DNA of 64,000 nt from Spirochaetia bacterium 38H-sp (GCA_039023545.1 JBCHKQ010000001.1:496001-560000), one strand, 5' to 3'. Shown: positions 27,505 to 37,996, counted from the stretch's first letter. Notes: generated by a model from the sequence alone, not told the origin. Made by a program: numbers and translations.

Positions 27505-27520
27505 TTTCTATTTATAGAAA
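27505..27520. promoter_or_regulatory. Candidate trp operator 1
   Basis: A perfect 16-bp palindrome TTTCTATTTATAGAAA lies just upstream of the -35 of the trp promoter. A second, imperfect copy lies just downstream of the -10 box. Confidence 0.55.
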
Positions 27521-27527
27521 AATTCTC

Positions 27528-27556
27528 TTGACAATAAGGATGAGACAATGTATTCT
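27528..27556 (+). promoter_or_regulatory. trp operon promoter
   Basis: TTGACA (27528-27533), 17 nt, then TATTCT (27551-27556). The predicted transcript starts near 27563, about 35 nt before trpE. This is too short for a ribosome-mediated leader-peptide attenuator. Confidence 0.72.
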
Positions 27557-27566
27557 TGCATATATG

Positions 27567-27582
27567 TTTCTATAAATAGTAA
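27567..27582. promoter_or_regulatory. Candidate trp operator 2
   Basis: TTTCTATAAATAGTAA matches operator 1 at 13 of 16 positions and lies at about +4 to +19 of the predicted transcript. The two copies are 62 bp apart, about six helical turns. Confidence 0.5.
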
Positions 27583-27597
27583 CAACTGGAGGACTAT

Positions 27598-29007
27598 GTG
27601 GCAATTATCATACGAGAGCTTCCTGCAGAGAGATTTACTCCATATTCCCTTGCCCGCAAGCTTGGAGCAAAGGCTCTACTGGAATCCGCTTCTTTTCTAA
27701 AGGGCAGAGAGAGATATTCTCTTCTTCTTGTTGAGGAAGCCTTCCGTCTGGAGCAGAGAGGAAGAGATGTCTTTTTTATAAAAGATGGTAAAAGGTTTAG
27801 GATAAAGAACCCGGGGAGAGATATTCTAGACGCATGCAGATATTTTGCAGATCAGCATGAGAGAGCTGACTATGACTTTCCTCTGCCAACTGGAGGAGTA
27901 GGATTCTTGTCTTACGAGTTTGCTTCCTTTTGCGATAAGATAAATATAGCAGACAAAGAAGAGCCTCTGGGGCTTCCTCTTGCTTCTTTTATTTTTGGGC
28001 ATCTGTGGGTTGTTATGGACCATTATACGGACAGGATGTTTCTAATTGCTATGGATTACAAGGAGGCTCCGTGCGATATAGCCGCACTTGCCGATAGGAC
28101 TGAGTCTATGCTGGATAATCTTGATTTTTCCTTCATGGCGGCTGCTCCATCTGCTTCTTATAATATAGAGGATGTAAGCTGCGACCAGACCTGGTATCTT
28201 GATGCTGTATCTACAGTTAGGGATGAGATTATTGCCGGTAATCTCTTGCAGGCAGTACCGTCCAGAAGGTTGTCTTTGCGTACGGATATGCCTGCCTTTG
28301 AGGCATATCGGGTTCTTAGATCTTCCAACCCTTCTCCTTATATGTTTTTTCTTGATTATGGAGATTATCAGCTTTTTGGCGCTTCTCCCGAGGTGCAGAT
28401 AAAAGTAAAGCACGGAGAGGCTGTAATAAGACCCATAGCGGGCACTAGAAGGCGTGGCCGGGATGCTGCGGAGGACTTTGCACTTGAGCAGGAGCTTCTT
28501 GCTGATACCAAGGAGAGGGCAGAGCACATAATGCTCGTGGACCTTGCAAGAAACGATCTTGGCCGCGTATGCGTCCCAGGATCTGTTATGCCTGCGGAGT
28601 ATATGGTTGTTGAGAGGTATTCTCATGTCATGCATATAGTCTCGGAGGTGAGGGGCAGGATTGCAGACGATTATAGTGGTATTGATGCCTTTAGAGCAAG
28701 TTTTCCTGCGGGTACTGTGAGCGGTGCTCCAAAAATCAAAGCGATAGAGACAATAAGCAGGATAGAGCCTGTAAAGAGGGCTTTTTATGCGGGTTCTGTG
28801 GGATATATTGAGCCAGGAGGAGAGCTGGATACATGTATAAGCATACGCACTGCGCTTAAAAAAGGGGATATGCTTTATTTGCAGGCAGGAGCTGGCGTAG
28901 TGTACGATTCTGTCCCGGAGAGAGAATTTGAAGAAACCAGTGAGAAATTGGCTGCTCTAATGCATGCCATAGGTTTGGAGGAAGAACATGTACCTTCTGA
29001 TAGATAA
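27598..29007 (+). CDS. trpE: Anthranilate synthase component I
   Basis: Chorismate-using subunit of 469 residues that makes anthranilate with the glutaminase carried by the next gene. The motif LLES-x10-S (residues 27-41) is the known tryptophan feedback site of TrpE, so end-product inhibition is likely. Catalytic regions include [27 protein letters not shown] and [17 protein letters not shown]. The start is GTG 27598, 5 nt after GGAGG; the ATG two bases earlier is out of frame. It overlaps trpGD by 20 nt. It is the first gene of a five-gene trp operon. Confidence 0.97.
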   Translation: MAIIIRELPAERFTPYSLARKLGAKALLESASFLKGRERYSLLLVEEAFRLEQRGRDVFFIKDGKRFRIKNPGRDILDACRYFADQHERADYDFPLPTGGVGFLSYEFASFCDKINIADKEEPLGLPLASFIFGHLWVVMDHYTDRMFLIAMDYKEAPCDIAALADRTESMLDNLDFSFMAAAPSASYNIEDVSCDQTWYLDAVSTVRDEIIAGNLLQAVPSRRLSLRTDMPAFEAYRVLRSSNPSPYMFFLDYGDYQLFGASPEVQIKVKHGEAVIRPIAGTRRRGRDAAEDFALEQELLADTKERAEHIMLVDLARNDLGRVCVPGSVMPAEYMVVERYSHVMHIVSEVRGRIADDYSGIDAFRASFPAGTVSGAPKIKAIETISRIEPVKRAFYAGSVGYIEPGGELDTCISIRTALKKGDMLYLQAGAGVVYDSVPEREFEETSEKLAALMHAIGLEEEHVPSDR

Positions 29008-30580
29008 TTATGATTCTTTTACTTATAACCTTTTTCAATATATATCCGAGATCACGGATAAAGAAATCAAAGTTGCAAGAAATGATGAGATAAGCATACA
29101 AGAGATTGAGAGCCTGTCGCCGGAGGCTATAATAATCTCTCCGGGACCAGGCAGGCCTGAGGATGCCGGAATATCTTTAGAAACCATAAAAACATTTGCT
29201 GGAAGGATACCCATACTTGGAGTATGTCTAGGGCATCAGTGTATTGCTCAGGCTTTTGGTGCAAGGATAATACAGGCAAAGGCTATCATGCATGGTAAGA
29301 CGGATATGATAAATCATGATGGCAGGGGTGTATTTCGTATGCTTCCCAGTCCTTTGGAGTCCATGCGATACCATTCTCTTGCTGTTGATGCCGCAACTTT
29401 GCCGGAAAATTTTGAGATTAGTGCCACAAGTCCGGATGGAGAAATTATGGGAATACGGCATAAGGAATATGTTCTAGAAGGGGTTCAGTTTCATCCAGAG
29501 TCAATAGGACAGAAAGAAGGCAAAAGAATTCTTTCTAATTTTCTCACATATAAGAGAGAGCCCTTTGATATACGATCTTTTATATCCGCAAGGCTTGATA
29601 AAAAGGATGCCAGCAGAGAGGAGGCGGAAGCCTTTATGGATGAGCTTACATCCGGCAACCTAAGTCCTGCTCAGATAGCCGGAGCACTTGTTGCAATAAA
29701 CGCCAAAGGCTTTGCTTCTCAGGAGGTAGCTGGCTGTGCAGCTGTCTTAAGAAAAAAAGCTGTCAGAATAAATCCTGATAAAAAAGTTCTTGATACATGC
29801 GGTACAGGAGGAGACGGGTTGGGAACCTTTAATATCTCTTCTTTTTCTGCTCTCATTGCAGCAAGCTGCGGTGCATCAGTAGCAAAGCATGGTAACAGAG
29901 CTGTAAGCTCAAAGAGCGGTAGTGCAGATTTTTATGCTGCAATGGGGCTTCCTGTTGAGCTTCCTCCTTCAGAAGCGGAAAAAATGCTCAATAAAGAGGG
30001 CTTTGCGTTTCTTTTTGCTCCTCTATATCATAAAGCAATGAGATATGCAGCAGCACCAAGGAAAGAATTAGGGATAAAGACCATAATGAATTTCCTTGGG
30101 CCATTATCCAATCCCGCCTTTGCATCTTACCAGCTTATAGGTGTTTTTTCTAAAAACTATCTTAGGCTCATGGCAGAAGCGGCAATACAGCTCGGAGTAG
30201 AAAAAATTATGACGGTACATGCAGAAGATGGCCAGGATGAGATATCTGTTTGTGGAAAAACGCATTATATTTTGGCTGATAAAGATGGTAACATAGAAGA
30301 GGGCTCTATTACTCCTGAGGATATGGGACTTGCAAGATACAATGTATCTGAGCTTATATTTGGTGATGTATCAGATAATGTCACCATAGCAGAAAGACTG
30401 CTTGATGGGGAGGGGCCTGATGCTGTAAAGGCCGCAGTGTGTGCCAATGCAGGAGCTGCTCTATATGTTGCTGGATTTGCAGCAAGCATAAAGAGCGGAG
30501 TCATGATGGCTATGGATGCTCTTTCTACGGGTAGAACAAAGGCTTATGTAAACAGGATTAGAAGTTATGCAAAAAATTAA
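28988..30580 (+). CDS. trpGD: Fused anthranilate synthase glutaminase / anthranilate phosphoribosyltransferase
   Basis: Bifunctional protein of 530 residues. Residues 1 to about 190 are the class-I glutamine amidotransferase (TrpG): nucleophile Cys80 in GVCLGHQC, with the His/Glu pair in FHPES near residue 170. From about 195 to the end is TrpD, with the PRPP loop [14 protein letters not shown] near 274-287, [16 protein letters not shown] and [18 protein letters not shown]. This G-D fusion is known in several bacterial groups, including enterics. It starts inside trpE and ends inside trpCF, so the whole operon is translationally coupled. Confidence 0.97.
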   Translation: MYLLIDNYDSFTYNLFQYISEITDKEIKVARNDEISIQEIESLSPEAIIISPGPGRPEDAGISLETIKTFAGRIPILGVCLGHQCIAQAFGARIIQAKAIMHGKTDMINHDGRGVFRMLPSPLESMRYHSLAVDAATLPENFEISATSPDGEIMGIRHKEYVLEGVQFHPESIGQKEGKRILSNFLTYKREPFDIRSFISARLDKKDASREEAEAFMDELTSGNLSPAQIAGALVAINAKGFASQEVAGCAAVLRKKAVRINPDKKVLDTCGTGGDGLGTFNISSFSALIAASCGASVAKHGNRAVSSKSGSADFYAAMGLPVELPPSEAEKMLNKEGFAFLFAPLYHKAMRYAAAPRKELGIKTIMNFLGPLSNPAFASYQLIGVFSKNYLRLMAEAAIQLGVEKIMTVHAEDGQDEISVCGKTHYILADKDGNIEEGSITPEDMGLARYNVSELIFGDVSDNVTIAERLLDGEGPDAVKAAVCANAGAALYVAGFAASIKSGVMMAMDALSTGRTKAYVNRIRSYAKN

Positions 30581-32039
30581 AACAGATAGTGATATAGGTA
30601 TAAAAGAGGATATTTTAAAAAAAATAATATATGACAGAATAAAGAGAATAGATAGGTATGGACATACCCAGGGATTAACTATTCCAGATAAACGGCAGTA
30701 TCCTGTTATCCCTTTTGGGAGGGCGCCTTTTATTATAACGGAGATTAAACGCTGCTCGCCTTCTAGGGGTAATATAGCCGGAGGTATGGATATATATTTA
30801 CAAGCAGAAAAATATGTAAAACAAGGATCACGTAATATCTCAGTCCTTACGGAAGAGCAATATTTTGGAGGTTCCTTAAGCGATCTTATGACCATAAAGG
30901 CCAGGTTCCCTCAGATTTCCATACTGAGAAAGGATTTCCTGCTTGATGAGGCTGATGTTGATGTTTCTTACAGAGCAGGTGCAGATGCTGTGTTGCTTAT
31001 AGCAGGTATTCTTGATGATGTGACTCTTAGATTAATGTATGATAAGACAAAAGAATTAGGAATTGCAGCTCTTGTGGAGGTGCATTCTCTGGAGGAGCTG
31101 GAGAGAATATCTGTTTTGGAACCTGAGTTTGTGGGTATCAACTCAAGAGATCTTGTGAGCTTTAATGTTGATATTTTAACCCCTGTCAAGTTAAGACGAC
31201 ATATTTCCTGGGATGCACGTGTGGTTTTTGAATCCGGGCTATGGGAGTTTTATCATGCCTATTTTGCTTCTTCTTCTGGTGCTGCTGGTATCCTTGTGGG
31301 AGAAGCACTTATGAGAGAGCCGGAGAGATTTGAAGGATTGGCAGCAGGTCTATCCGCAGGTCAGAGGACAAGAGCAGAAGGGCAATCTTTTTGGCAGTAT
31401 CTTATGGTTAGGCTTGAGAAGCATCGCCCTCTTGTGAAAATATGCGGACTTACTAGAGAAGAAGATGTAGCCTTTGCAGACAGACTTGGTGCCGATTTAT
31501 TGGGATTTGTTCTTGCGGATTCTCCCAGAAGGGTAAACAGAGATTTCTTGAGTACTATTGGCAGAACTCAGGCAAAAAAAATAGGCGTGGTTGTCGAAGG
31601 CCAAGGGATATCCATAGAAGATGCTGTAGCTCTTGTAAAAGATGGCTTGCTGGATGCGCTCCAGTTCCATGGTGATGAGCCTAAAGAGCGTTTAATGAGT
31701 TTGGATATACCATGGTATAAAGCGGCAAGAATAGAAGATGTCTCAGATATGGATTCTGCACTTGCGTATAATTCTCCAAGACTGCTCATAGACGCAAAAT
31801 CAGAACATGCCTACGGAGGTACGGGCAAAAGCATAGATGATTCTCTCATTGATTATGCAAAAACAAAAACAAGCTTATGGATTGCCGGTGGTCTTTCTCC
31901 CGATAATATTAAGAATATCGTAAGGAAATATAATCCTGAGTTAGTGGATGTTTCTTCTGGTGTGGAAGAATCTCCAGGCAAAAAAGATAAGGCAAAATTA
32001 AAACAATTTTTTGAGGAGCTTTTTGATGCAGCTTTATAA
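30567..32039 (+). CDS. trpCF: Fused indole-3-glycerol-phosphate synthase / phosphoribosylanthranilate isomerase
   Basis: Bifunctional protein of 490 residues made of two TIM barrels. The N-terminal IGPS part (about 1-255) shows [14 protein letters not shown] with catalytic lysine, [10 protein letters not shown] and [13 protein letters not shown]. The C-terminal PRAI part (about 287-490) begins [12 protein letters not shown] with the catalytic Cys and continues [20 protein letters not shown], and GGLSPDNI. The steps are in the reverse of chemical order in the chain, as in E. coli TrpC-F. Overlaps of 14 nt on both sides keep stoichiometry coupled. Confidence 0.96.
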   Translation: MQKIKTDSDIGIKEDILKKIIYDRIKRIDRYGHTQGLTIPDKRQYPVIPFGRAPFIITEIKRCSPSRGNIAGGMDIYLQAEKYVKQGSRNISVLTEEQYFGGSLSDLMTIKARFPQISILRKDFLLDEADVDVSYRAGADAVLLIAGILDDVTLRLMYDKTKELGIAALVEVHSLEELERISVLEPEFVGINSRDLVSFNVDILTPVKLRRHISWDARVVFESGLWEFYHAYFASSSGAAGILVGEALMREPERFEGLAAGLSAGQRTRAEGQSFWQYLMVRLEKHRPLVKICGLTREEDVAFADRLGADLLGFVLADSPRRVNRDFLSTIGRTQAKKIGVVVEGQGISIEDAVALVKDGLLDALQFHGDEPKERLMSLDIPWYKAARIEDVSDMDSALAYNSPRLLIDAKSEHAYGGTGKSIDDSLIDYAKTKTSLWIAGGLSPDNIKNIVRKYNPELVDVSSGVEESPGKKDKAKLKQFFEELFDAAL

Positions 32040-33249
32040 TGACTTTTTTGGCAGGTTTGGAGGTCGTTATGTTGCAGAGGTTTTGAGAAAACCTCTGGAT
32101 GAGTTAGAACAGTCTTTTATAGCTGCCATGAGTAATGAAGGCTTTCTTTCTGAGCTGGAGTATCTGCAAAAGACATATATAGGTCGTCCTACTCCGCTTA
32201 TGTTTGCTGAGAATGCAAGTAATATTCTGGGAGGCAGTAAAATATATATAAAAATGGAAGGTCTTGCCAATACTGGCGCACATAAGATCAATAATGCCCT
32301 AGGGCAAGCTCTGCTTGCAAAAAAGATGGGTAAAAGCAGAATAATAGCAGAAACAGGGGCTGGACAGCATGGAGTGGCTACGGCAAGCGTTTGTGCCAGA
32401 CTTGGATTGGATTGTACCGTATATATGGGTGAAGTGGATATGGCCAGACAAAGACCCAATGTATATCTCATGGAGATGTTTGGGGCTCAGGTAGTTCCTG
32501 TTTCTAGTGGCTCCAGAACTCTAAAAGATGCAGTAAATGAAGCCCTCAGAGACTGGGCATCTTCCTGGGATACTACTCATTATCTGATAGGTTCGGCACT
32601 TGGGCCTTCTCCGTTTCCGGATATGGTGAGGGAGTTTCAATCTGTGATTGGAAAAGAGCTAGTAAAACAGATAGAAGAAAATGTCAAGGAAGATGTAGAA
32701 GCGCTTGTTGCCTGTGTAGGTGGGGGGTCAAATTCCATAGGTTTTTTTGCGCCTTTTATAGAACAAGAAAGGCCTGCGCTTGTAGGAGTGGAGGCAGGAG
32801 GAAGAGGGTTGGGCAATGGAGAACATGCTGCCAGAATGACGGGCTGCGGAGTAGAAGGGATTGTTCAGGGATATAAGAGCATGTTTTTGCTTGATTCTGA
32901 CGGGCAGGTCTTACCTACTCATTCCATATCAGCTGGACTTGATTATCCGGGAATAGGTCCCCAGCTTGCACATCTCGGAGAAACAGGACGTGTGATTTTT
33001 ACACGAGCAACAGACAAAGAGGCCTTGGAGGCTCTCCGGTTTTTTGCTCGCCATGAGGGTGTGATTTTTGCTTTGGAATCCGCTCATGCAGGAGCTGCTG
33101 CAATAAAGCTTGCAAAAGAAGGTAGTCCGGATAAGGCAATAATAGTCAATATGTCAGGGAGAGGGGATAAAGATATCTTTATAACAGCAAAGATAATAGA
33201 TGGAAACAGATGGAGAGATTTTTTACTTTCGGAGGCCGGTGATGCATAA
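32026..33249 (+). CDS. trpB: Tryptophan synthase beta chain
   Basis: PLP enzyme of 407 residues that condenses indole with serine. Residues GRFGGRYVAE near the start, TGAHKINNALGQ with Schiff-base lysine K87, the catalytic Glu in ETGAGQHG, and the phosphate-binding GGGSNSIG are all present, so the enzyme looks intact and of the standard TrpB1 class. ATG 32026 is used; an in-frame TTG at 32011 sits inside the ribosome site. The ORF overlaps trpCF by 14 nt and trpA by 8 nt. Confidence 0.97.
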   Translation: MQLYNDFFGRFGGRYVAEVLRKPLDELEQSFIAAMSNEGFLSELEYLQKTYIGRPTPLMFAENASNILGGSKIYIKMEGLANTGAHKINNALGQALLAKKMGKSRIIAETGAGQHGVATASVCARLGLDCTVYMGEVDMARQRPNVYLMEMFGAQVVPVSSGSRTLKDAVNEALRDWASSWDTTHYLIGSALGPSPFPDMVREFQSVIGKELVKQIEENVKEDVEALVACVGGGSNSIGFFAPFIEQERPALVGVEAGGRGLGNGEHAARMTGCGVEGIVQGYKSMFLLDSDGQVLPTHSISAGLDYPGIGPQLAHLGETGRVIFTRATDKEALEALRFFARHEGVIFALESAHAGAAAIKLAKEGSPDKAIIVNMSGRGDKDIFITAKIIDGNRWRDFLLSEAGDA

Positions 33250-33982
33250 AAAAAGAATAATGGCACATATGATACCTTATTATCCGTCACCGGAAGCTTC
33301 TTATGATGTTGTACGTGGCCTTGTGGATGGTGGAGCATGGGCTCTGGAAGTGCAGTTCCCTTTTTCTGATCCCACTGCGGATGGACCGGCCATCCAGGGG
33401 GCGTGCACTACAGCGTTGGAAAACGGATTTACTGTTGATAAAGGAATAGATTTTATCAAGAAAATAAGAAAGGATTATCCAAAACTGCCAGTCTTTGTTA
33501 TGAGCTATGCCAGTATACCTTACAGAGTGGGAATTCCTCGTTTTGTTTCTATCATGGCGGAACTGGGGATAAATGGGCTTATTATACCGGATTTACCTCC
33601 TGACTATGATGAAGGGTTTTATGAAGAATGTATTACAAGGGATTTGCAGCCTGTTCCTGTTGTTATTCCTGATATGACAGAAGAAAGGCTTTCTCTTATT
33701 ACTGATAAAGCAGGGGAGTATATATATGCTGCTCTAAGAAAAGGAATAACGGGACAGCATACTGAATTGGGAGAAGACAACATTGGTTTGTTATCAGTAT
33801 TAAAAAATAGAGGTTATAAGACACTTGCCGGTTTTGGTATTGATAGCCCGGAGCAGGTGGCAAAGCTATCACGCCATGCTTATGCAATTGTTGCGGGCTC
33901 TGTTTTTGTAAGGATATGCAAAGAAAACCGAGATGATATCTATGGTTCTGTAAAGAAAAAGGTAGAGTATTTGCTTTTATAA
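33242..33982 (+). CDS. trpA: Tryptophan synthase alpha chain
   Basis: TIM-barrel lyase of 246 residues that releases indole from indole-3-glycerol phosphate. The catalytic pair is E36 (in ALEVQFPFSDP) and D47 (in TADGPAIQ), equivalent to Glu49/Asp60 of E. coli; GFGID and IVAGSVF form the phosphate site. It is about 20 residues shorter than E. coli TrpA, mostly at the N terminus. ATG 33242 is preferred because GGAGG lies 6 nt upstream and it is the point where homology begins; an in-frame ATG at 33200 lies inside trpB coding sequence. Confidence 0.95.
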   Translation: MHKKRIMAHMIPYYPSPEASYDVVRGLVDGGAWALEVQFPFSDPTADGPAIQGACTTALENGFTVDKGIDFIKKIRKDYPKLPVFVMSYASIPYRVGIPRFVSIMAELGINGLIIPDLPPDYDEGFYEECITRDLQPVPVVIPDMTEERLSLITDKAGEYIYAALRKGITGQHTELGEDNIGLLSVLKNRGYKTLAGFGIDSPEQVAKLSRHAYAIVAGSVFVRICKENRDDIYGSVKKKVEYLLL

Positions 33983-34049
33983 ATATGTATATGGACTTTA
34001 TATGTAATTTTTATAATATTTAATTATGAGTATTTTTTACGGAGGATTT

Positions 34050-34367
34050 ATGGCAATAAACATAACTGCTGCAGATTTTAAAAAAGAAGTTATAGAATCC
34101 GATATCCCGGTTCTTGTGGACTTCTGGGCCGAGTGGTGTGCTCCATGTAAGATGGTTGCTCCTGTTCTAGAAGAACTTTCCAATGCATATTCAGGCAAGC
34201 TTAAGGTTGTAAAGGTAAATGTGGACGAAGAACCCGATCTTGCTGGTAACTATGGAGTTGTAAGTATCCCTACAATACTTTTATTTAAAAATGGAGAAGT
34301 TGTAAAACAGCATATAGGAGCGGCTCCTCTATCTGTTTTTGAACAGCTTGTTCAGTCTTATATTTAG
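34050..34367 (+). CDS. trxA: Thioredoxin
   Basis: A cytoplasmic disulfide reductase of 105 residues. The active site is WCAPC with Cys30 and Cys33, a common variant of WCGPC; DFWAEWCAPCK, the cis-proline region VVSIPTILLFKNG and the helix ends are otherwise standard. ATG 34050 follows GGAGG at 4 nt. It lies 67 bp after trpA; a TATAAT at 34012-34017 suggests a promoter of its own, although trp read-through is possible. It ends 2 nt before the convergent lamin-tail gene, with no terminator between. Confidence 0.95.
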   Translation: MAINITAADFKKEVIESDIPVLVDFWAEWCAPCKMVAPVLEELSNAYSGKLKVVKVNVDEEPDLAGNYGVVSIPTILLFKNGEVVKQHIGAAPLSVFEQLVQSYI

Positions 34368-34369
34368 AT

Positions 34370-35374
34370 TTAATAGACTTCATCGCTGTTTACAGAACCA
34401 AAACTAGACTGTGATGTAGGAACAATATGCCAGTCTAGTTTGCTGTTTGTATCAACAGGGACTGATGCTCTGTTTATTGAGCGGGTGGATGTGGAAGGAT
34501 CCGGGTCAATGCAAAACTCGGGTAGCAATATTTCTTCGGTACTTTCCCATCCACCAAGCTTAAATATCTCTTGTGCTCTGTCAAAGATCTTCTTTGTTCC
34601 AAACCCTTGATATCTGGATGATGTTCCAGTACTGTATACTACTGCATCCAGGAGTTCTCCACCTACTCGTGTATAGAGGCTTATGACTCCGTTGTTGCCT
34701 GATAAGCCTTTACCTCCGGACAGCCAAAAATCCCATCCACCGGAACTTGCATCCTTGCCACCCGATACATCTGGTGCGGTTGTTTCGTTCTTTTCTTCTG
34801 TCGTACCATCCGGCTTTGTATGCAGTACTACAAAGCTACCTGCTTCAAGATAAAGGGAAGGGAAGATAAAGCGCTGATCCCAGTCAGAATCTGTTCCCTC
34901 GTATAACACTATGCCCCCTATGTTTCCAGCACTTAGCAGGAAAAGCTCCACGCAATCCGGATGTGAGGAAGAGCCTTGGGTTGTAAACTCATTAATAAGG
35001 ATATGTGGAATATTAGGATTAAAGCCGTAAAAAAACAGCAAAAAACTAAGGTGGTTTCCACTCTTATCCGTTATCTCGCCGTCAACAGAAAGCCTTTTTC
35101 CCGGCTCAACTTTGCCGTCAAGTTGAAACTCCAGCTTTGAATCTGTTATAGTTATATTTTTTATGGAAAAGCCGTCATTACACATAAGATTTTCTTTGTT
35201 TGCAATAACGGGTTCTGAGAAAAGTATGTATCCTGTATTTTCCCCGGACATAGCATAGTCTGCAATTGTAGGCGGAATCATATCAGAGTCATTCGGTATT
35301 ATTGGAGATTGTTCCGAGCAATTGTTAAAGAAAAAAAATAGGGATATAATAATAAGGGTTTGAAACTTTTTCAT
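34370..35374 (-). CDS. Lipoprotein with lamin-tail (LTD) domain
   Basis: Exported protein of 334 residues. The signal peptide is very hydrophobic (LIIISLFFFF) and ends in the relaxed lipobox FNNC with Cys19. A first beta-rich part is of the Ig-like/SbsA type (IPPTIADYAMSGENTGYILF, then KLEFQLDGKVEPGKRLSV). The second part begins PHILINEFTTQGSSSHPDCV and has the lamin-tail pattern (VELFLLSAGNIGG, FVVLHTKPDG). Such domains in bacteria are found on secreted nucleases and surface proteins; no nuclease domain is seen. The function is unknown. The start ATG is preceded by only a weak TTAGG. Confidence 0.8.
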   Translation of the reverse strand: MKKFQTLIIISLFFFFNNCSEQSPIIPNDSDMIPPTIADYAMSGENTGYILFSEPVIANKENLMCNDGFSIKNITITDSKLEFQLDGKVEPGKRLSVDGEITDKSGNHLSFLLFFYGFNPNIPHILINEFTTQGSSSHPDCVELFLLSAGNIGGIVLYEGTDSDWDQRFIFPSLYLEAGSFVVLHTKPDGTTEEKNETTAPDVSGGKDASSGGWDFWLSGGKGLSGNNGVISLYTRVGGELLDAVVYSTGTSSRYQGFGTKKIFDRAQEIFKLGGWESTEEILLPEFCIDPDPSTSTRSINRASVPVDTNSKLDWHIVPTSQSSFGSVNSDEVY

Positions 35375-35439
35375 TACCTAAGATATACTGATAAATAAGA
35401 TAATTTGCTTTAAAAATTATTTGTAGTTTAGGAGAATTT

Positions 35440-36063
35440 ATGTCAAATCCCCTTTTGGAAAAATATGGAAAGATATTTCCTGCAGGTACGATTATATTCA
35501 GAGAAGGAGATTCCGGTGATAACATGTTTATCATTCAGCAGGGAAAGGTGAAAATATCAAAAAACATAAGTGGTAAAGAACATACTCTGGCTGTTCTTGA
35601 TAAAGGGGATTTTTTTGGTGAGATGGCTATTGTTATACGTGCCCCTAGGAGTGCAACGGCCATGGCGATGACAGATGTGCTTGTTCTTTCTTTTACCCGC
35701 GAGGGTTTTCAGAGCATGGTTGAGAAAAACTCCAAGATAGCACTTACAATAATTGACAGATTATGCAGAAGACTTCAGCAGACCAATATGCAGCTTCAGC
35801 ATCTTGTTAAAAATAATCTCAAGAGTCTTATAATGCTGGATCTTTATTTTGCTTTTAAAGGTTCTGATGGTATTCTCAAGTCTATTCCCTACAAAAGTAC
35901 TGTCAATGAGATCGCACTCAATAAAGAAGTGGATACGGAAGAAGTAGTTAATATAATAAAAGAATTTATGGAGGAAGGACTTTTTTCCATAGAGGGGGAT
36001 GAACTCCTTCTTCTTGATTTTAAAAAGCTTGCTTCCATTGTTGACAATCAGAATATAAAATAA
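35440..36063 (+). CDS. Cyclic-nucleotide-binding (CRP/FNR-like) protein
   Basis: A cytoplasmic protein of 207 residues. The cNMP-binding beta-roll (about 15-115) is clear: FREGDSGDNMFIIQQGKVKI, then DKGDFFGEMAIVIRAPRSATA with the phosphate-binding GE and RSAT. A long helix follows, then a C-terminal 75 residues (TVNEIALNKEVDTEEVVNII) that fit a small winged helix, though a classical CRP recognition helix is not obvious. It could be a transcription factor or a one-domain sensor. AGGAG precedes the ATG. glmS starts 14 nt after its stop, so the two are probably co-transcribed. Confidence 0.87.
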   Translation: MSNPLLEKYGKIFPAGTIIFREGDSGDNMFIIQQGKVKISKNISGKEHTLAVLDKGDFFGEMAIVIRAPRSATAMAMTDVLVLSFTREGFQSMVEKNSKIALTIIDRLCRRLQQTNMQLQHLVKNNLKSLIMLDLYFAFKGSDGILKSIPYKSTVNEIALNKEVDTEEVVNIIKEFMEEGLFSIEGDELLLLDFKKLASIVDNQNIK

Positions 36064-36077
36064 AGGAGTCTTTAATA

Positions 36078-37901
36078 ATGTGTGGAATAATCGGATATTG
36101 CGGTCCAAAGCCTACTGCCAAAGTCCTATTGGAAGGACTAAGAAGGCTGGAGTACAGAGGCTATGATTCTGCTGGGATTGCTACCATAAAAGATGCGGAA
36201 CTCACTGTGATAAAGAAAACAGGCAAGATAAATGATCTTGCATCTGTTGTCCCTGCTTCTCTTGACGGGCAATATGGTATAGGCCATACAAGATGGGCAA
36301 CACATGGTGCTGTAAACGATGTAAACGCCCATCCTCACGTATCTCAAAATGGTAAGATTGCAATAGTACACAACGGTATAATAGAAAACTTTGCATCGCT
36401 TAAGGAAACTCTGGAAGAAAGGGGCTACAGGTTTGTATCCGATACAGATACGGAAGTTCTCGCTCACTTGGTAGAAGACTTTTATGAGGGGGATTTGGAA
36501 GAAGCTGTAAAACGGGCACTCTCTCTTGTAAAGGGTACTTATGGTCTTTTGTGTATATGTACAGAAGAGCCTAATACAATAATAGGTGCAAGAAATGGTT
36601 CTCCTCTTGTTATTGGAGTAGGCGATGGAGAGATGTTTCTTGCCTCGGACGTTACAGCTATTCTAGGGCACACCAGGCAGGTTGTCTACCTTGAAGACAA
36701 TGAGGTTGTAAAAGTATCATCCGAGGATTTTACAACAACTGATATAAGAAATACCCCAATAAGCAAGAAGATAGAAAACATAACCTGGGAATTGGAAGAG
36801 ATAGAAAAAGGAAAATATCCCCACTATATGCTCAAGGAGATTTTTGAGCAGCCGGAATCCGTCAAGAGAGCTATGCAGGGCCGTCTTGACGAAGAGTATG
36901 CCACCGCACATCTTGGTGGTCTCAATATGAGCACTAGGGAACTCCTTGAGATAGAGCAGGTTGTTATAATAGGTGCTGGTACTTCCTATTATGCAGGCAT
37001 GCTGGGTGCTTACATGATAGAAAACCTTGCTAGAATACCTGCCACAACTGAGCTTTCTTCAGAAATCCGCTATAGAAACCCCATAGTAAAGCGTAATACA
37101 CTCTATTTTGCTGTCTCTCAGTCTGGAGAAACCGCTGATACACTATATGCCCTGCGAGAACTCAAGAGAAAGGGAGGCAAAGTCCTTGGCATCTGTAATG
37201 TTGTAGGTTCCTCCATAGCGAGGGAATCCGATGGAGGTGTCTATATCCACTCTGGACCAGAGATTGCAGTAGCATCTACCAAGGCCTTTACATCTCAGAT
37301 TACAGCTTTTTATCTTTTTGCTCTTCTTATGGCACGAATGCGTGACCTTTCTTTTGAGGATGGCCTTATACTGCTCAGAGGGATGAAGGAACTCCCGGAT
37401 AGGATAAACGCAGTTCTCAAACAGTCCGAGCACATAAAACACTTGGCGGAAAAGTACTCTTATGCACGCAATTTTTTGTTCCTTGGCCGTGGACTCAACT
37501 ATCCTGTAGCACTGGAAGGTGCTCTCAAGCTCAAGGAAGTTTCCTACATCCATGCTGAGGGCTACAGTGCGGCAGAGATAAAACACGGCCCGATTGCTCT
37601 TATCAACCCGGATACACCAAGTATGTTTATAGTTCCTCGTGACGAGTTACGGGACAAGGTCATCACAAATATGAAAGAAGTAAAATCAAGAGGTGGCAAG
37701 GTTATTGCTCTATGTACGGAAGGTGACAACGGAGTGCGACAGATAGCAGACGATACAATAGAAGTTCCCGAGGTTAACCGCTATCTTAACCCCTTTCTTA
37801 TGGTGGTACCATTGCAGCTCTTTGCTTACTATATGGCCATCAAGCTGGGACGGGATGTTGATCAGCCAAGAAATTTGGCAAAAAGCGTTACAGTAGAATA
37901 A
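36078..37901 (+). CDS. glmS: Glutamine-fructose-6-phosphate aminotransferase (isomerizing)
   Basis: Cytoplasmic enzyme of 607 residues that makes glucosamine-6-phosphate, the entry to peptidoglycan and amino-sugar synthesis. The N-terminal glutaminase begins MCGIIGYCG with Cys2 as nucleophile after removal of Met; GHTRWATHG and NAHPH follow. Two SIS isomerase domains follow (GAGTSYYAG near 300; GRGLNYPVALEGALKLKE near 470). The C terminus RNLAKSVTVE is standard. No glmS ribozyme-like leader is possible in the 14-nt gap to the upstream gene. A tagged terminator follows. Confidence 0.97.
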   Translation: MCGIIGYCGPKPTAKVLLEGLRRLEYRGYDSAGIATIKDAELTVIKKTGKINDLASVVPASLDGQYGIGHTRWATHGAVNDVNAHPHVSQNGKIAIVHNGIIENFASLKETLEERGYRFVSDTDTEVLAHLVEDFYEGDLEEAVKRALSLVKGTYGLLCICTEEPNTIIGARNGSPLVIGVGDGEMFLASDVTAILGHTRQVVYLEDNEVVKVSSEDFTTTDIRNTPISKKIENITWELEEIEKGKYPHYMLKEIFEQPESVKRAMQGRLDEEYATAHLGGLNMSTRELLEIEQVVIIGAGTSYYAGMLGAYMIENLARIPATTELSSEIRYRNPIVKRNTLYFAVSQSGETADTLYALRELKRKGGKVLGICNVVGSSIARESDGGVYIHSGPEIAVASTKAFTSQITAFYLFALLMARMRDLSFEDGLILLRGMKELPDRINAVLKQSEHIKHLAEKYSYARNFLFLGRGLNYPVALEGALKLKEVSYIHAEGYSAAEIKHGPIALINPDTPSMFIVPRDELRDKVITNMKEVKSRGGKVIALCTEGDNGVRQIADDTIEVPEVNRYLNPFLMVVPLQLFAYYMAIKLGRDVDQPRNLAKSVTVE

Positions 37902-37910
37902 AAACATAAT

Positions 37911-37952
37911 ACCGAACGCCCTGCCGCTGCTTGTGCAGCGCAGGGCTTTTTT
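37911..37952 (+). terminator. Tagged terminator of glmS
   Basis: ACCGAACG (37911-37918) leads into stem GCCCTGC with inner GCTGC/GCAGC, closing GCAGGGC and TTTTTT. It begins 9 bp after the glmS stop. It is the left member of an inward tag pair that encloses the vWA gene. Confidence 0.85.
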
Positions 37953-37996
37953 ATAGATGCTTATAAGAAGTTGCCGACATACCGATAAGAGATGAT

